From contig JAFSGN010000020.1 in assembly GCA_017440805.1 (NCBI GenBank), positions 1 to 39,231 of the forward strand: DNA of 39,231 nucleotides, given 5' to 3'. The DNA is from Clostridia bacterium. Lineage in GTDB: Bacteria; Bacillota; Clostridia; Oscillospirales; SIG627. Below the pieces are notes generated by a model. The model was not told where the DNA came from and ran no database searches. It was given only the letters and a program-made list of their open reading frames with translations. Within the stretch, counting starts at the first letter, position 1. Each line of letters opens with the position of its first letter. Below are positions 1 to 6,560 of the stretch, in pieces. Position numbers and translations under genes: made by a program.

Positions 1-141
1 GTCTCAAGGTGGTACAGCCACTGATCGACTGACGGTGGCTCACCACCACACACTAAATTAGAAAGCTCAAGATATTTTGTGAGAGTTCGAAGTCATACGC
101 AAAACGGCCGAAAATATCTTTTTTATAGTCCTTACACAAAG
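1..141. other. Unassigned window edge with small inverted repeats
   Basis: I see no convincing gene here. Two short hairpins lie side by side: GTGG/CCAC at 9-21 and GGTGG/CCACC at 34-47. A perfect 8-bp inverted repeat, GATATTTT (71-78) and AAAATATC (110-117), encloses about 30 bases. The reading frames are short and lack a ribosome binding site. Because a strong terminator follows at 142, this is probably the 3' end of a transcription unit (a gene or structured RNA) whose body lies outside the window. Identity unknown. Confidence 0.3.
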
Positions 142-170
142 AAAAAAGCAGTCTTTAAGACTGCTTTTTT
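142..170. terminator. Symmetric Rho-independent terminator
   Basis: A perfect 12-bp stem (AAAAAAGCAGTC / GACTGCTTTTTT) with a 5-base loop is flanked by A- and T-runs, so it can terminate in either direction. On the plus strand it would end whatever enters from the left edge. It also forms the left border of the hairpin array at 178-397. Confidence 0.8.
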
Positions 171-177
171 CTTTGGA

Positions 178-397
178 ATGATGTTTTCCTTCGGCAAAAT
201 AATGTTGGCTTCGCCAGATGCTGTATGGCTCCGCCATAATTTAGGTAAACATCGCATCATTGCGAACGGAGTGAGCACATCATTATGAGCGAAGCGAATA
301 CATCATATCGGCGGTTAGCCGATACATCATTGTGGGTAACGAGCAACATCATATTTGAAAATTAAATACATCATATCGCCCAAAGGCGATACATCAT
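178..397. repeat. Array of short hairpins separated by an ACATCAT-type spacer
   Basis: CATCAT occurs seven times, starting at 255, 278, 301, 325, 347, 369 and 392, a spacing of 22-24 bp. Between copies lie different short inverted repeats, for example ATCGGC/GCCGAT (307-324), ATTT/AAAT (353-368) and ATCGCC/GGCGAT (375-390). The stems differ in sequence yet stay complementary, so pairing is kept while sequence is not. The left part (178-240) holds related hairpins (TGGCTTCGCCA, TATGGCTCCGCCATA) and begins with ATGATG, the reverse complement of the spacer. There is no coding frame and no cas gene, and the units are far too short and variable for CRISPR repeats. The array sits between two terminators, next to a restriction-modification system. 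Function unknown. Confidence 0.75.
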
Positions 398-433
398 TAA
401 AAACAGATGAATTTCTATCTTTCTGTTGTGTTG

Positions 434-469
434 AAAAATGGCATTTTTTATAAAAACTGCCATTTTTTT
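434..469. terminator. Hairpin with A/T tracts, right border of the array
   Basis: AAAAATGGCA (434-443) pairs with TGCCATTTTT (458-467), followed by more T. It is terminator-like on both strands. No gene ends just upstream, so it may close a transcript running through the hairpin array. Confidence 0.65.
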
Positions 470-656
470 GACAATATAAATTTCTGATATCATTCGTAAA
501 TCCATCTATTTACTATGTTTTTAGTATTTTATAACTTTTGATAAGGCAACAAAAGATGTCGTAAGGATGATTGTTAATCTGGTACATTTTTTTACTATTT
601 TTTAAAAGTAATTGTTCATCTAATTGTTAATAACTTAAAATAGGTTGATATGGCAT

Positions 657-700
657 ATACTTATTGTATGTAGACTTATAGTATTCGTTTTTGTTAATAT
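657..700 (+). promoter_or_regulatory. Tandem C-box operators over the C-protein/endonuclease promoter
   Basis: Two related imperfect palindromes lie in tandem with centres 15 bp apart: ATAC-TTATT-GTAT at 657-669 and a second site centred on GACTTATAGT at 672-684. The second closely resembles the known controller-protein box (GACTTATAGTC type). A plausible -10 (TAATAT, 695-700) follows, and the second box covers the expected -35. In established C-protein systems, occupancy of the upstream box activates and occupancy of the downstream box represses, and this layout fits. The assignment of individual boxes is inferred. Confidence 0.7.
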
Positions 701-725
701 ATGTAATAAAAGGAGATGTGTCGTT

Positions 726-935
726 ATGGATATAGTAAAAGTCTTTGGAACCAATTTAAAAAAGTATCGTACGGCTTTAGGAATTTCACAAGAAGCGTTT
801 GCTGAAAAGTGTGGAATGCACCGTACATATATTAGTGCTATTGAATGTTATCGTAGAAGCATTTCTCTCGAGAATATTCAACGAATTGCAGATGCACTTG
901 AAATTGAAACATATAAATTATTTTTGGAGGAATGA
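726..935 (+). CDS. Controller (C) protein, XRE-family HTH regulator of the R-M system
   Basis: This is a 69-aa single-domain helix-turn-helix protein of the XRE/Cro family. The start at 726 is preferred over an upstream in-frame ATG at 645 because AAGGAGA lies at 709-715 and the domain begins directly after 726; the extra N-terminal residues would be a hydrophobic run overlapping the C-boxes. The HTH spans roughly residues 20-45 (SQEAFAEKCGMHRTYISAIE). The length and domain match C proteins of type II restriction systems, which bind as dimers to C-boxes and control their own gene and the endonuclease. The next gene begins 3 bases after its stop. C-box-like sites upstream support autoregulation. 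Confidence 0.85.
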   Translation: MDIVKVFGTNLKKYRTALGISQEAFAEKCGMHRTYISAIECYRRSISLENIQRIADALEIETYKLFLEE

Positions 936-938
936 AAT

Positions 939-1673
939 ATGAAAAAACTAACCACGCAGGAGATTTTAAGTACATATAAACTAATTTCGGAGTATCACAA
1001 AAAATATTTAAAAAAGTATGGGGTTATTCTGCCTAATTTGCATAAAGGTGATTCCTATACAAAGGATGCCTTAGTGCTGATATATTTAGCTCAAGGCTAT
1101 CCTGATACAAAAATTATATCAAAAACAGAACTTACTGAATTCATAAAAATTTATTATCCGAACACAAACGATGTACAACAAGCAAGACACTTGGGAGCAC
1201 AAAAGGGATGGTATATTCTATCAGGTACACGCAATGACAATACATCTATAAACATCCCCTCGGGTAGTTACAAACTCAAATCGTTAACAGAGTGTTATTC
1301 CGGTTTTACAGCAGAAAGACGAGAAGAATTATTTAGTGGAGACTATTGGGAAAACTTAAAAAAGGCATATGGATATAGGTGTGCTTGTTGTGGTTCGGAG
1401 GAAGGAAGAAAACATCGATATTGGAATAATATAACTGTTGTACTCCAAAAAGGTCATAAAGATCCTACAAAGCCATTGGAAGAAGGAAATATTATTCCGC
1501 AATGCGAATCTTGCAATAGACCAGATCGAAACTATTGGGTTTATGACGATAAAGGACGAGTAATAAGTATATCTAACGAAAAGGTTATTGATGGCTGTAG
1601 TAGAAAAGTACAAAAAGCTATATATAGTAGACTATACAAAAAATTTAATGGTATGAATCCAGAAGAAATATAA
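939..1673 (+). CDS. HNH-type type II restriction endonuclease
   Basis: A 244-aa protein with an HNH nuclease fold in its C-terminal half. Cys148/Cys151 and Cys189/Cys192 form an apparent zinc-binding pair of CxxC motifs around His173 (QKGHKDP) and Asn184 (EEGNIIPQC), the expected first two residues of the HNH core. The N-terminal 130 residues have no family I recognise and probably contribute to target recognition. GGAGG at 926-930 sets the start. It is co-transcribed with the C protein and converges on two m5C methyltransferases, which is the main reason to call it a restriction enzyme rather than a homing or Mcr-type HNH nuclease. Recognition site unknown. Confidence 0.8.
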   Translation: MKKLTTQEILSTYKLISEYHKKYLKKYGVILPNLHKGDSYTKDALVLIYLAQGYPDTKIISKTELTEFIKIYYPNTNDVQQARHLGAQKGWYILSGTRNDNTSINIPSGSYKLKSLTECYSGFTAERREELFSGDYWENLKKAYGYRCACCGSEEGRKHRYWNNITVVLQKGHKDPTKPLEEGNIIPQCESCNRPDRNYWVYDDKGRVISISNEKVIDGCSRKVQKAIYSRLYKKFNGMNPEEI

Positions 1674-1710
1674 AGAATAATCCTGCAACTATTTGTTGCA
1701 GGATTATTCT
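1674..1710. terminator. Bidirectional terminator between convergent R and M genes
   Basis: A perfect 16-bp stem (1674-1689 with 1695-1710) and a 5-base loop. It starts immediately after the endonuclease stop and, from the other side, overlaps the methyltransferase stop codon at 1709-1711. One hairpin therefore serves both convergent transcripts. Confidence 0.85.
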
Positions 1711-2782
1711 AGTTTTCTAATGCATTTAACATCTGTTTTGCAATTGTCATGGAAAGCAATGGTGGAACAGCATTTCCAATTTCTAATCTTTTCATCCCAT
1801 CAGAACCATAAAATTTATAATCATCAGGAAAACTTTGTAATCTTGCTCCCTCACGGATTGACATGGCTCTTGAATCTCGCGGATGAATACAACGAGACGA
1901 CGACGGACAAGCAAAGTTTCTTGTTATTGTTGTTGATGGTTTTTCCCACCATAGTTTTGCATAAGTATTTCCATATCCGCTTTTAGGACGAATTTTTTCA
2001 GGCAAATCGTCTTTCGATTGTCCGTCTTTTAAAGCTTCCATAATTCGCACTAGATGTTCTCCGTTTTTAGGTGCATTGTGTTCTTCTAGAACATCTGTTG
2101 ATTTTTTTCTGACGAACGAAAGGAATTCATTGGTAATCCCATTAGCATATGTGGTTTTTGTTTCTCCACTCTTCAAAACAGGCAAATCTCCAATTGCATC
2201 TTTTAAAGTGATATATGGTTTTAGTCCTTCTCCGTGGGTTGGTTCAGGATATATAAAGTTATTTTCTCCCTTAAAACCAACAAGAATAACCCTTTCTCTA
2301 TGCTGGGGAACGCCATAATTTACAGCGTCTAACACTTTGTATTGTAGTTTGTATCCAAGTTCTTCAAACTCATACTGCATTTGTTTAAATAAATTGCCTT
2401 TATCCATACTTAGAATTCCAACTACATTCTCAAAAACAAATGCTTTTGCTTGCAATATTTTCAAAACCCTCTTGTACTGCATAAATAAGTTTGCTCGGTC
2501 GTCCAGTTGTCGTTTTCCGAGAGTGGAAAAAGACTGACAAGGTGGACCGCCAATAACTATATCAACCTTTTTACCGTCTAATGTTTTTTCTAAAACTTCT
2601 TCAGTTAAACTGTTTATATCACAATTTATCATATTTACATCAGGATGATTAAGTTTGTAAGCAATAGAAATATCTTTTTCAATTTCGTTTGCTGCAATTA
2701 TGTTAAATTGTGAAATTTTAGAAAAGCCATAACTCAATCCACCAACACCGGCAAACAAATCGATTATGTTATATTTTCTCAT
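1709..2782 (-). CDS. DNA (cytosine-5) methyltransferase 1 of the R-M system
   Basis: A 357-aa m5C methyltransferase that transfers a methyl group from S-adenosylmethionine to cytosine. The family motifs appear in order: motif I (LFAGVGGLSYGF, about 9-20), motif IV with the catalytic Cys82 (GGPPCQSFS), motif VI (FENV, about 117-120), motif VIII (QHRER, about 160-164) and motif X (IGNAVPP, near 340). The interval between VIII and X is the variable target-recognition region. It starts 10 bases after the second methyltransferase on the same strand. Having two m5C enzymes suggests one modifies each strand of an asymmetric site. Stop codon is TAG. Confidence 0.93.
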   Translation of the reverse strand: MRKYNIIDLFAGVGGLSYGFSKISQFNIIAANEIEKDISIAYKLNHPDVNMINCDINSLTEEVLEKTLDGKKVDIVIGGPPCQSFSTLGKRQLDDRANLFMQYKRVLKILQAKAFVFENVVGILSMDKGNLFKQMQYEFEELGYKLQYKVLDAVNYGVPQHRERVILVGFKGENNFIYPEPTHGEGLKPYITLKDAIGDLPVLKSGETKTTYANGITNEFLSFVRKKSTDVLEEHNAPKNGEHLVRIMEALKDGQSKDDLPEKIRPKSGYGNTYAKLWWEKPSTTITRNFACPSSSRCIHPRDSRAMSIREGARLQSFPDDYKFYGSDGMKRLEIGNAVPPLLSMTIAKQMLNALEN

Positions 2783-2792
2783 TTTGTTCTCC

Positions 2793-3737
2793 TTACAACA
2801 ATGCTTTTACAATGTTTTGCACTATTCTGTCCACAACAGGAACACATACCGAGTTTCCTATTTGTTTGTATACTTGTTTTTCATTTTCTTTAGGAAGAAT
2901 GTAACTTTCAGGAAATCCCTGAAGCCTTGCACACTCACGAGGAGTCATAAGTCTGACAGAATAATCATCATAGAAAAAAGGTATTCTTTCAAAACGACTT
3001 CCCATTGCTGCTAAAAGAGTCGGACATATTCCTTCCATGCCTTTAGACAGTCCCCAGTCCGTAAAGCGATATACTCTTTTTCTATCATTCATATACTTCA
3101 TCATTCTATCCCACATACGATGTTTATCCATATAGTACTTCTCGTCTTGTTTTTCTTTTTCAAACAAATCGAAAGCTGATTGCATAAGAGGAATCATATC
3201 AGGAAACTTGAATTTGTTAATGTGATTTTTATATTTGAATGCAACTATGTATGTTCTGTTTCTCTGCTGAGGTATATTTCCATATTCTTTTGCATTCATA
3301 ACATTGTAAACAGTATAATATCCTAAATCTTCAAGAGCTTTGAGTATAATCTTAAATGTTTTTCCATCATCGTGTTTTACAAGATTCGCAACATTTTCGA
3401 GAAAAACCACTTTTGGTTTTACAGCATTTATAACCCTAGCGGTCTCGAAAAACAAGTTTCCTCTCGGGTCATTAAATCCCTCTAATAATCCCACCGAAGA
3501 AAAAGCCTGACAAGGAAAACCTGCTGTTAAAACATCAAATTTGGGAATGTCTTTTGTATCAATATCTCGAATATCTCCCTCGACTAGATATTCGTTCCCA
3601 AAATTCAAGCGGTATGTTTTACAAGCATATTTATCTATTTCATTTGCCCATATTAGTTTGCACCCATTCTCCTTAAATGCAAGGCAAATTCCGCCAATAC
3701 CAGCAAACATACTACCTACGGTAATTTGACATTCCAT
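2793..3737 (-). CDS. DNA (cytosine-5) methyltransferase 2 of the R-M system
   Basis: A 314-aa m5C methyltransferase with the full motif set: motif I (FAGIGGICLAF, about 11-21), catalytic Cys76 in GFPCQAFSSVG, ENV near 114-116, QQRNR near 157-161, and motif X (QIGNSVCVPV) near the C-terminus. It is not a duplicate of its neighbour: the target-recognition region is different and shorter. Its ATG overlaps the stop of the 78-aa upstream gene (TAATG), indicating translational coupling, and GGAGG lies 7 bases ahead. It belongs to the minus-strand operon driven by the promoter at 4002-4030. Confidence 0.93.
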   Translation of the reverse strand: MECQITVGSMFAGIGGICLAFKENGCKLIWANEIDKYACKTYRLNFGNEYLVEGDIRDIDTKDIPKFDVLTAGFPCQAFSSVGLLEGFNDPRGNLFFETARVINAVKPKVVFLENVANLVKHDDGKTFKIILKALEDLGYYTVYNVMNAKEYGNIPQQRNRTYIVAFKYKNHINKFKFPDMIPLMQSAFDLFEKEKQDEKYYMDKHRMWDRMMKYMNDRKRVYRFTDWGLSKGMEGICPTLLAAMGSRFERIPFFYDDYSVRLMTPRECARLQGFPESYILPKENEKQVYKQIGNSVCVPVVDRIVQNIVKALL

Positions 3738-3973
3738 TATTTTCCTCCAAATTCAACCCAAAGAGTACAAGCCCTTCGTAATTGTGATTTTATAAACATA
3801 GATTTTTCGGAAAACTCTGTATTGATGTTCAACTTTTCAATTGTCGAATCCCCAATTTTATCAACATTCAATATCTTGCATATACGCTTACATCTAGAAA
3901 TAACATCTTTTGCGGCGCGTTGACTTAGTTTTTTATCATCCAAAAGCCAATTGAAAAAATTGTCGTAACTCAT
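3737..3973 (-). CDS. 78-aa protein of unknown function, first gene of the methyltransferase operon
   Basis: I do not recognise this family. It is small, helical and lysine/arginine-rich (RAAKDVISRCKRICKILN), with no membrane segment or cysteine pair suggesting a metal site. The composition and helical pattern vaguely recall SAM-like or core-binding DNA-binding domains, but that is only a resemblance. It is translationally coupled to the methyltransferase by a TAATG overlap and lies directly behind a consensus promoter, so it is very likely expressed. Possible roles are a specificity or regulatory subunit of the methyltransferases, or an accessory to the endonuclease. Confidence 0.65.
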   Translation of the reverse strand: MSYDNFFNWLLDDKKLSQRAAKDVISRCKRICKILNVDKIGDSTIEKLNINTEFSEKSMFIKSQLRRACTLWVEFGGK

Positions 3974-4001
3974 ATGTACTCTCCAAGAATATCATAATAA
4001 A

Positions 4002-4030
4002 AGTATAGCATAAAATTACGTCAACGTCAA
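4002..4030 (-). promoter_or_regulatory. Promoter of the methyltransferase operon
   Basis: On the minus strand, TTGACG (4025-4030) is followed after exactly 17 bp by TATACT (4002-4007), about 30 bp ahead of the first gene. TTGACG is repeated in tandem (4019-4024). No C-box is visible here, so methylation is probably constitutive while the endonuclease depends on the C protein. Confidence 0.75.
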
Positions 4031-4148
4031 TATTTAACTTAAAAAAGATTGTTTCTTAAAGTGGGGGTTGCTTTTAAAATAGTGGTTAATAAAGAATACA
4101 TTAAATAAGTGGTACAATTTGAATTAATAACTGTATTCTTACCCACCG
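4031..4148. other. Non-coding stretch with a distal inverted repeat
   Basis: AAGAATACA (4092-4100) is complementary to TGTATTCTT (4132-4140), and the flanks GTGGT (4082-4086) and ACCCAC (4141-4146) can extend the pairing. A terminator follows directly. The arrangement could be a small structured RNA, but I see no clear promoter for it. No coding region is supported. Confidence 0.3.
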
Positions 4149-4185
4149 AAAAAGGGCAGTTTTCGTTTTGAAAACTGCCCTTTTT
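4149..4185. terminator. Strong Rho-independent terminator
   Basis: A perfect 16-bp stem (4149-4164 with 4170-4185) has a 5-base loop and A5/T5 ends, so it can work in both directions. No gene lies immediately upstream on the plus strand. It insulates the restriction system from the sugar locus. Confidence 0.8.
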
Positions 4186-4325
4186 CAGCACCATAAATTC
4201 ATGAGGTCATTTGCAATATACATTAGGTGGATATATCCCGACGAATGCTTACCTTATTCAAATCAAGGTGTTTTAATGGTGTGGAAAAAATATCTTCAAC
4301 AGACGGATGAGAATTAAGATTTCAC

Positions 4326-4354
4326 TTGAACTTTTTATTTTTATGCGATATAAT
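4326..4354 (+). promoter_or_regulatory. Promoter of the sugar isomerase gene
   Basis: TTGAAC (4326-4331), a 17-bp spacer and TATAAT (4349-4354). The 4406 start codon lies about 45 bases downstream of the expected transcription start, behind TTAGGAG. Confidence 0.75.
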
Positions 4355-4405
4355 ATAAAAATGGAAAGCAAATTTCCTTTTCCATTGTTAAATTAGGAGT
4401 CAGAT

Positions 4406-5260
4406 ATGAAAATAGGTATTACATTCAATCCATACGATAACGCGTATGCTCGTTTTGGAAAACAGAAATTTTCAAAGATTGCACAGCATGGTTTTTCTGC
4501 TGTTGATTACAATATGGCGGATACCGGCAGTGATATATATACGGCAAGTGAGCCGGATTTGGAAAAAATGATTTCATCAGAAAGAGAATCTGCGGAAAGA
4601 GCCGGTATTGTAATTTCTCAGGTTCACGGTCCGTGGCGTTGGCCACCCCAGGATTCGTCGCCTGAATTACGAAAAGAGCGACTGGAAAAAATGAAGAAAT
4701 CCATTCGCATTACCCGTATGCTTGGATGCAAATACTGGGTTGTTCATCCAATTATGCCGTTCGGAATATCGGATGCCGATACGGAAAACGCGCAGAAAAC
4801 TTTTGATTTAAATAAAGAATTTATGTCACAACTGCTGATATTTGCAAAAGAAAACGGTATAACAATATGTCTGGAAAATATGCCTATGAGGGATTTTTCT
4901 CTTGCTACCCCGGAGAAAATTTTGAAGTTTGTTCAGGAAATGAATGACCCGAACTTTAAAATATGCCTGGACACCGGACATGTTGCAATATTTAATGATT
5001 TGTTGCTTGGTGATGTTGTTGGTGAACTGGGCGACAATATTAAAGTCGTGCATGTTCACGATAATATGGGAGACGGAGACTATCATTTGTTCCCTACAAA
5101 AGGAAAAAGTGATTGGCAGGGTTTTGCAAAAGGATTGAAAGATATTAAATTCGACGGCGTTTTTTCACTGGAAACATTACCATCCCAAAACCTGAGTGAT
5201 GATGAATTTGAAAACGAGTGTATAAAATTGTTTGAAATATCAAAGTCAATTGTTGAATAA
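4406..5260 (+). CDS. Sugar phosphate isomerase/epimerase (xylose isomerase-like TIM barrel)
   Basis: A 284-aa protein of the AP endonuclease 2 / xylose isomerase-like TIM-barrel superfamily, which isomerises or epimerises sugars with a divalent metal. Likely metal and catalytic residues sit at the ends of predicted strands: His in VVHPI, Glu in CLENMP, Asp and His in CLDTGHV, His in VHVHDN and Glu in FSLET. It has no signal peptide, so it is cytoplasmic. It has its own promoter and precedes an AraC regulator by 124 bases. The neighbourhood (amino-sugar deacetylase, deaminase, aminotransferase) suggests a sugar-phosphate or keto-sugar substrate, but the exact reaction cannot be read from sequence. 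Confidence 0.8.
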   Translation: MKIGITFNPYDNAYARFGKQKFSKIAQHGFSAVDYNMADTGSDIYTASEPDLEKMISSERESAERAGIVISQVHGPWRWPPQDSSPELRKERLEKMKKSIRITRMLGCKYWVVHPIMPFGISDADTENAQKTFDLNKEFMSQLLIFAKENGITICLENMPMRDFSLATPEKILKFVQEMNDPNFKICLDTGHVAIFNDLLLGDVVGELGDNIKVVHVHDNMGDGDYHLFPTKGKSDWQGFAKGLKDIKFDGVFSLETLPSQNLSDDEFENECIKLFEISKSIVE

Positions 5261-5307
5261 AGTATATTTTGAAATTCATACATAATGTCTTGCAGACAAA
5301 GTAAATG

Positions 5308-5333
5308 AAATTATTTGCACGAGTGCATAATTT
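5308..5333. promoter_or_regulatory. Palindromic operator candidate upstream of the AraC-type gene
   Basis: TGCAC-GA-GTGCA (5316-5327) is a perfect inverted repeat, and the complementarity extends outward with one unpaired base to AAATTAT and TAATTT. Its position 50-75 bases before the regulator gene suggests an operator. The symmetry is unlike AraC-family direct-repeat sites, so another repressor could bind. A second short palindrome (GTCT/AGAC) lies at 5287-5297. No clear -35/-10 pair could be fixed. Confidence 0.4.
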
Positions 5334-5384
5334 ATAAAATATCAGATTTCAGAGAACGCAGTGTAAAAAATACGGGGAAGTATT

Positions 5385-6260
5385 ATGACCGAAAACAAAA
5401 ATATAGATTTATATATGAACATTATTCCTTATCGTGAGTCTGAAACAATAAATGTTGATTCAGGACGAAGCGCCCTGCATGAGGAAATAGAAATCAAGTG
5501 TTTCTATGAGGGAACATCTGTTTTAATTGTGGGAGAAAACAAAGTTGAAGTTGGTGCCGGCGACATTGTAGTTATGAATCCTTATGAGTTTCACGCGACA
5601 ATCGATAAAGGCACAGAACAAAACAGAGGCAAATACCATTTGTTTATGATTAGTCCGGATATTTTTTCAAACAACGGAGTTGACGGACTTAACCTGAGGT
5701 CGCTGCTTCTGGAGGACGGTATCACATTTAAGACACTGTTTCAGAATGATAAAAGAATGTTCAAAATACTCTCTCGTACAGTTACCGAATACCAGGAACG
5801 CAAAACTGCATATAATACCGCGATAATCGGACTGATGATGGAATTTTTTGCGATATTGATGCGAAAAGGCATTGCAGACACTTATGCAGGTACAACGAAA
5901 AATAATAATCTTCGCTCCTACAGACTCATTGAACCTGCCATCCGCCGTATAAGAGATAATTTTAAACAGGAGATAACTGTAGATGAATTGTCTGAACTAT
6001 GCCATGTTAGTAAGCCGTATTTTTGCCGTGCGTTCAAAAGGCTGACAGGTAAAACGGTTATGGAATATCTGCGGGAATACAGACTTCAGATTTCGGATGT
6101 CAAATTGATGAACAGTGATAAAAGCATTGCCTGTATTGCCGAGGAGTGCGGATTTGAGTCGTTGAGTTATTTTTGCAGATGCTACAAAAGCCATTTTGGT
6201 TTTACGCCGGGTGAACGGCGGCGTATTCAGATTAGTACGGAGAATATACCTGTAAATTAA
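5385..6260 (+). CDS. AraC-family transcriptional regulator
   Basis: A 291-aa regulator. The N-terminal 150 residues form a cupin-type effector-binding domain (VGAGDIVVMNPYEFHAT is typical of the AraC sensor barrel). The C-terminal 100 residues carry two helix-turn-helix motifs (ITVDELSELCHVSKPYFCRA and, further on, ACIAEECGFESLSYFCRCYK), ending in the usual FGFTPGERRR. The start has GGGGAAG 5-12 bases upstream. It lies between the isomerase and the hydrolase. Two nearby promoters share an identical spaced element (6345 and 7600) that is the best candidate for its binding sites, so it probably activates the amino-sugar genes in response to a pathway sugar. Confidence 0.88.
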   Translation: MTENKNIDLYMNIIPYRESETINVDSGRSALHEEIEIKCFYEGTSVLIVGENKVEVGAGDIVVMNPYEFHATIDKGTEQNRGKYHLFMISPDIFSNNGVDGLNLRSLLLEDGITFKTLFQNDKRMFKILSRTVTEYQERKTAYNTAIIGLMMEFFAILMRKGIADTYAGTTKNNNLRSYRLIEPAIRRIRDNFKQEITVDELSELCHVSKPYFCRAFKRLTGKTVMEYLREYRLQISDVKLMNSDKSIACIAEECGFESLSYFCRCYKSHFGFTPGERRRIQISTENIPVN

Positions 6261-6344
6261 TTGTCCGCTGTAAAATTTAATAAAACATACACCATTATAA
6301 ATTGAATGTAATTGTATATCAAATTGCGATTTTTTCCGTAAAAA

Positions 6345-6423
6345 GTCAATACAGTTAAAAAAGTGGCTAATATCAGATATTGCTGAACACAGATTTATTC
6401 TATATAATTATACTGTGATGGTT
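6345..6423 (+). promoter_or_regulatory. Promoter with shared upstream element, copy 1
   Basis: GTCAATACAGTTAAAAAA (6345-6362) recurs with one mismatch at 7600-7617. ATTATACTGT followed by GATGGTT begins exactly 62 bases downstream in both copies (6407 here). Between them lie TTGCTG (6380-6385), a 17-bp spacer and TATAAT (6403-6408). The upstream element is centred near -60, a usual place for an activator. I infer it is the AraC-type regulator's site. The leader to the 6561 start is about 145 bases. Confidence 0.7.
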
Positions 6424-6560
6424 CATTATACTTAGCAAACAAAAATCGGAGTGTATGCTCTTAAATCCTGTAATTGCTTTGAGGAATAACATAACAGTTT
6501 TCGTATGTATTCTGTTTTTAACGGTACATATAAATATTTATTTACAGAAAGGTCTAAATT

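Noticed and set aside
79..288. A 69-codon plus-strand frame at the window edge
   Set aside because: It begins at GTG without a ribosome binding site and runs straight through the terminator and the first hairpins of the array; part of its sequence is simply the translated terminator stem.
178..397. CRISPR array
   Set aside because: The conserved part is only about 7 bases, the variable parts are themselves palindromic, and no cas genes are nearby.
4201..4317. A 38-codon plus-strand frame between the R-M system and the isomerase
   Set aside because: No ribosome binding site, no recognisable family and no promoter placed for it; it may be a remnant but cannot be supported as a gene.
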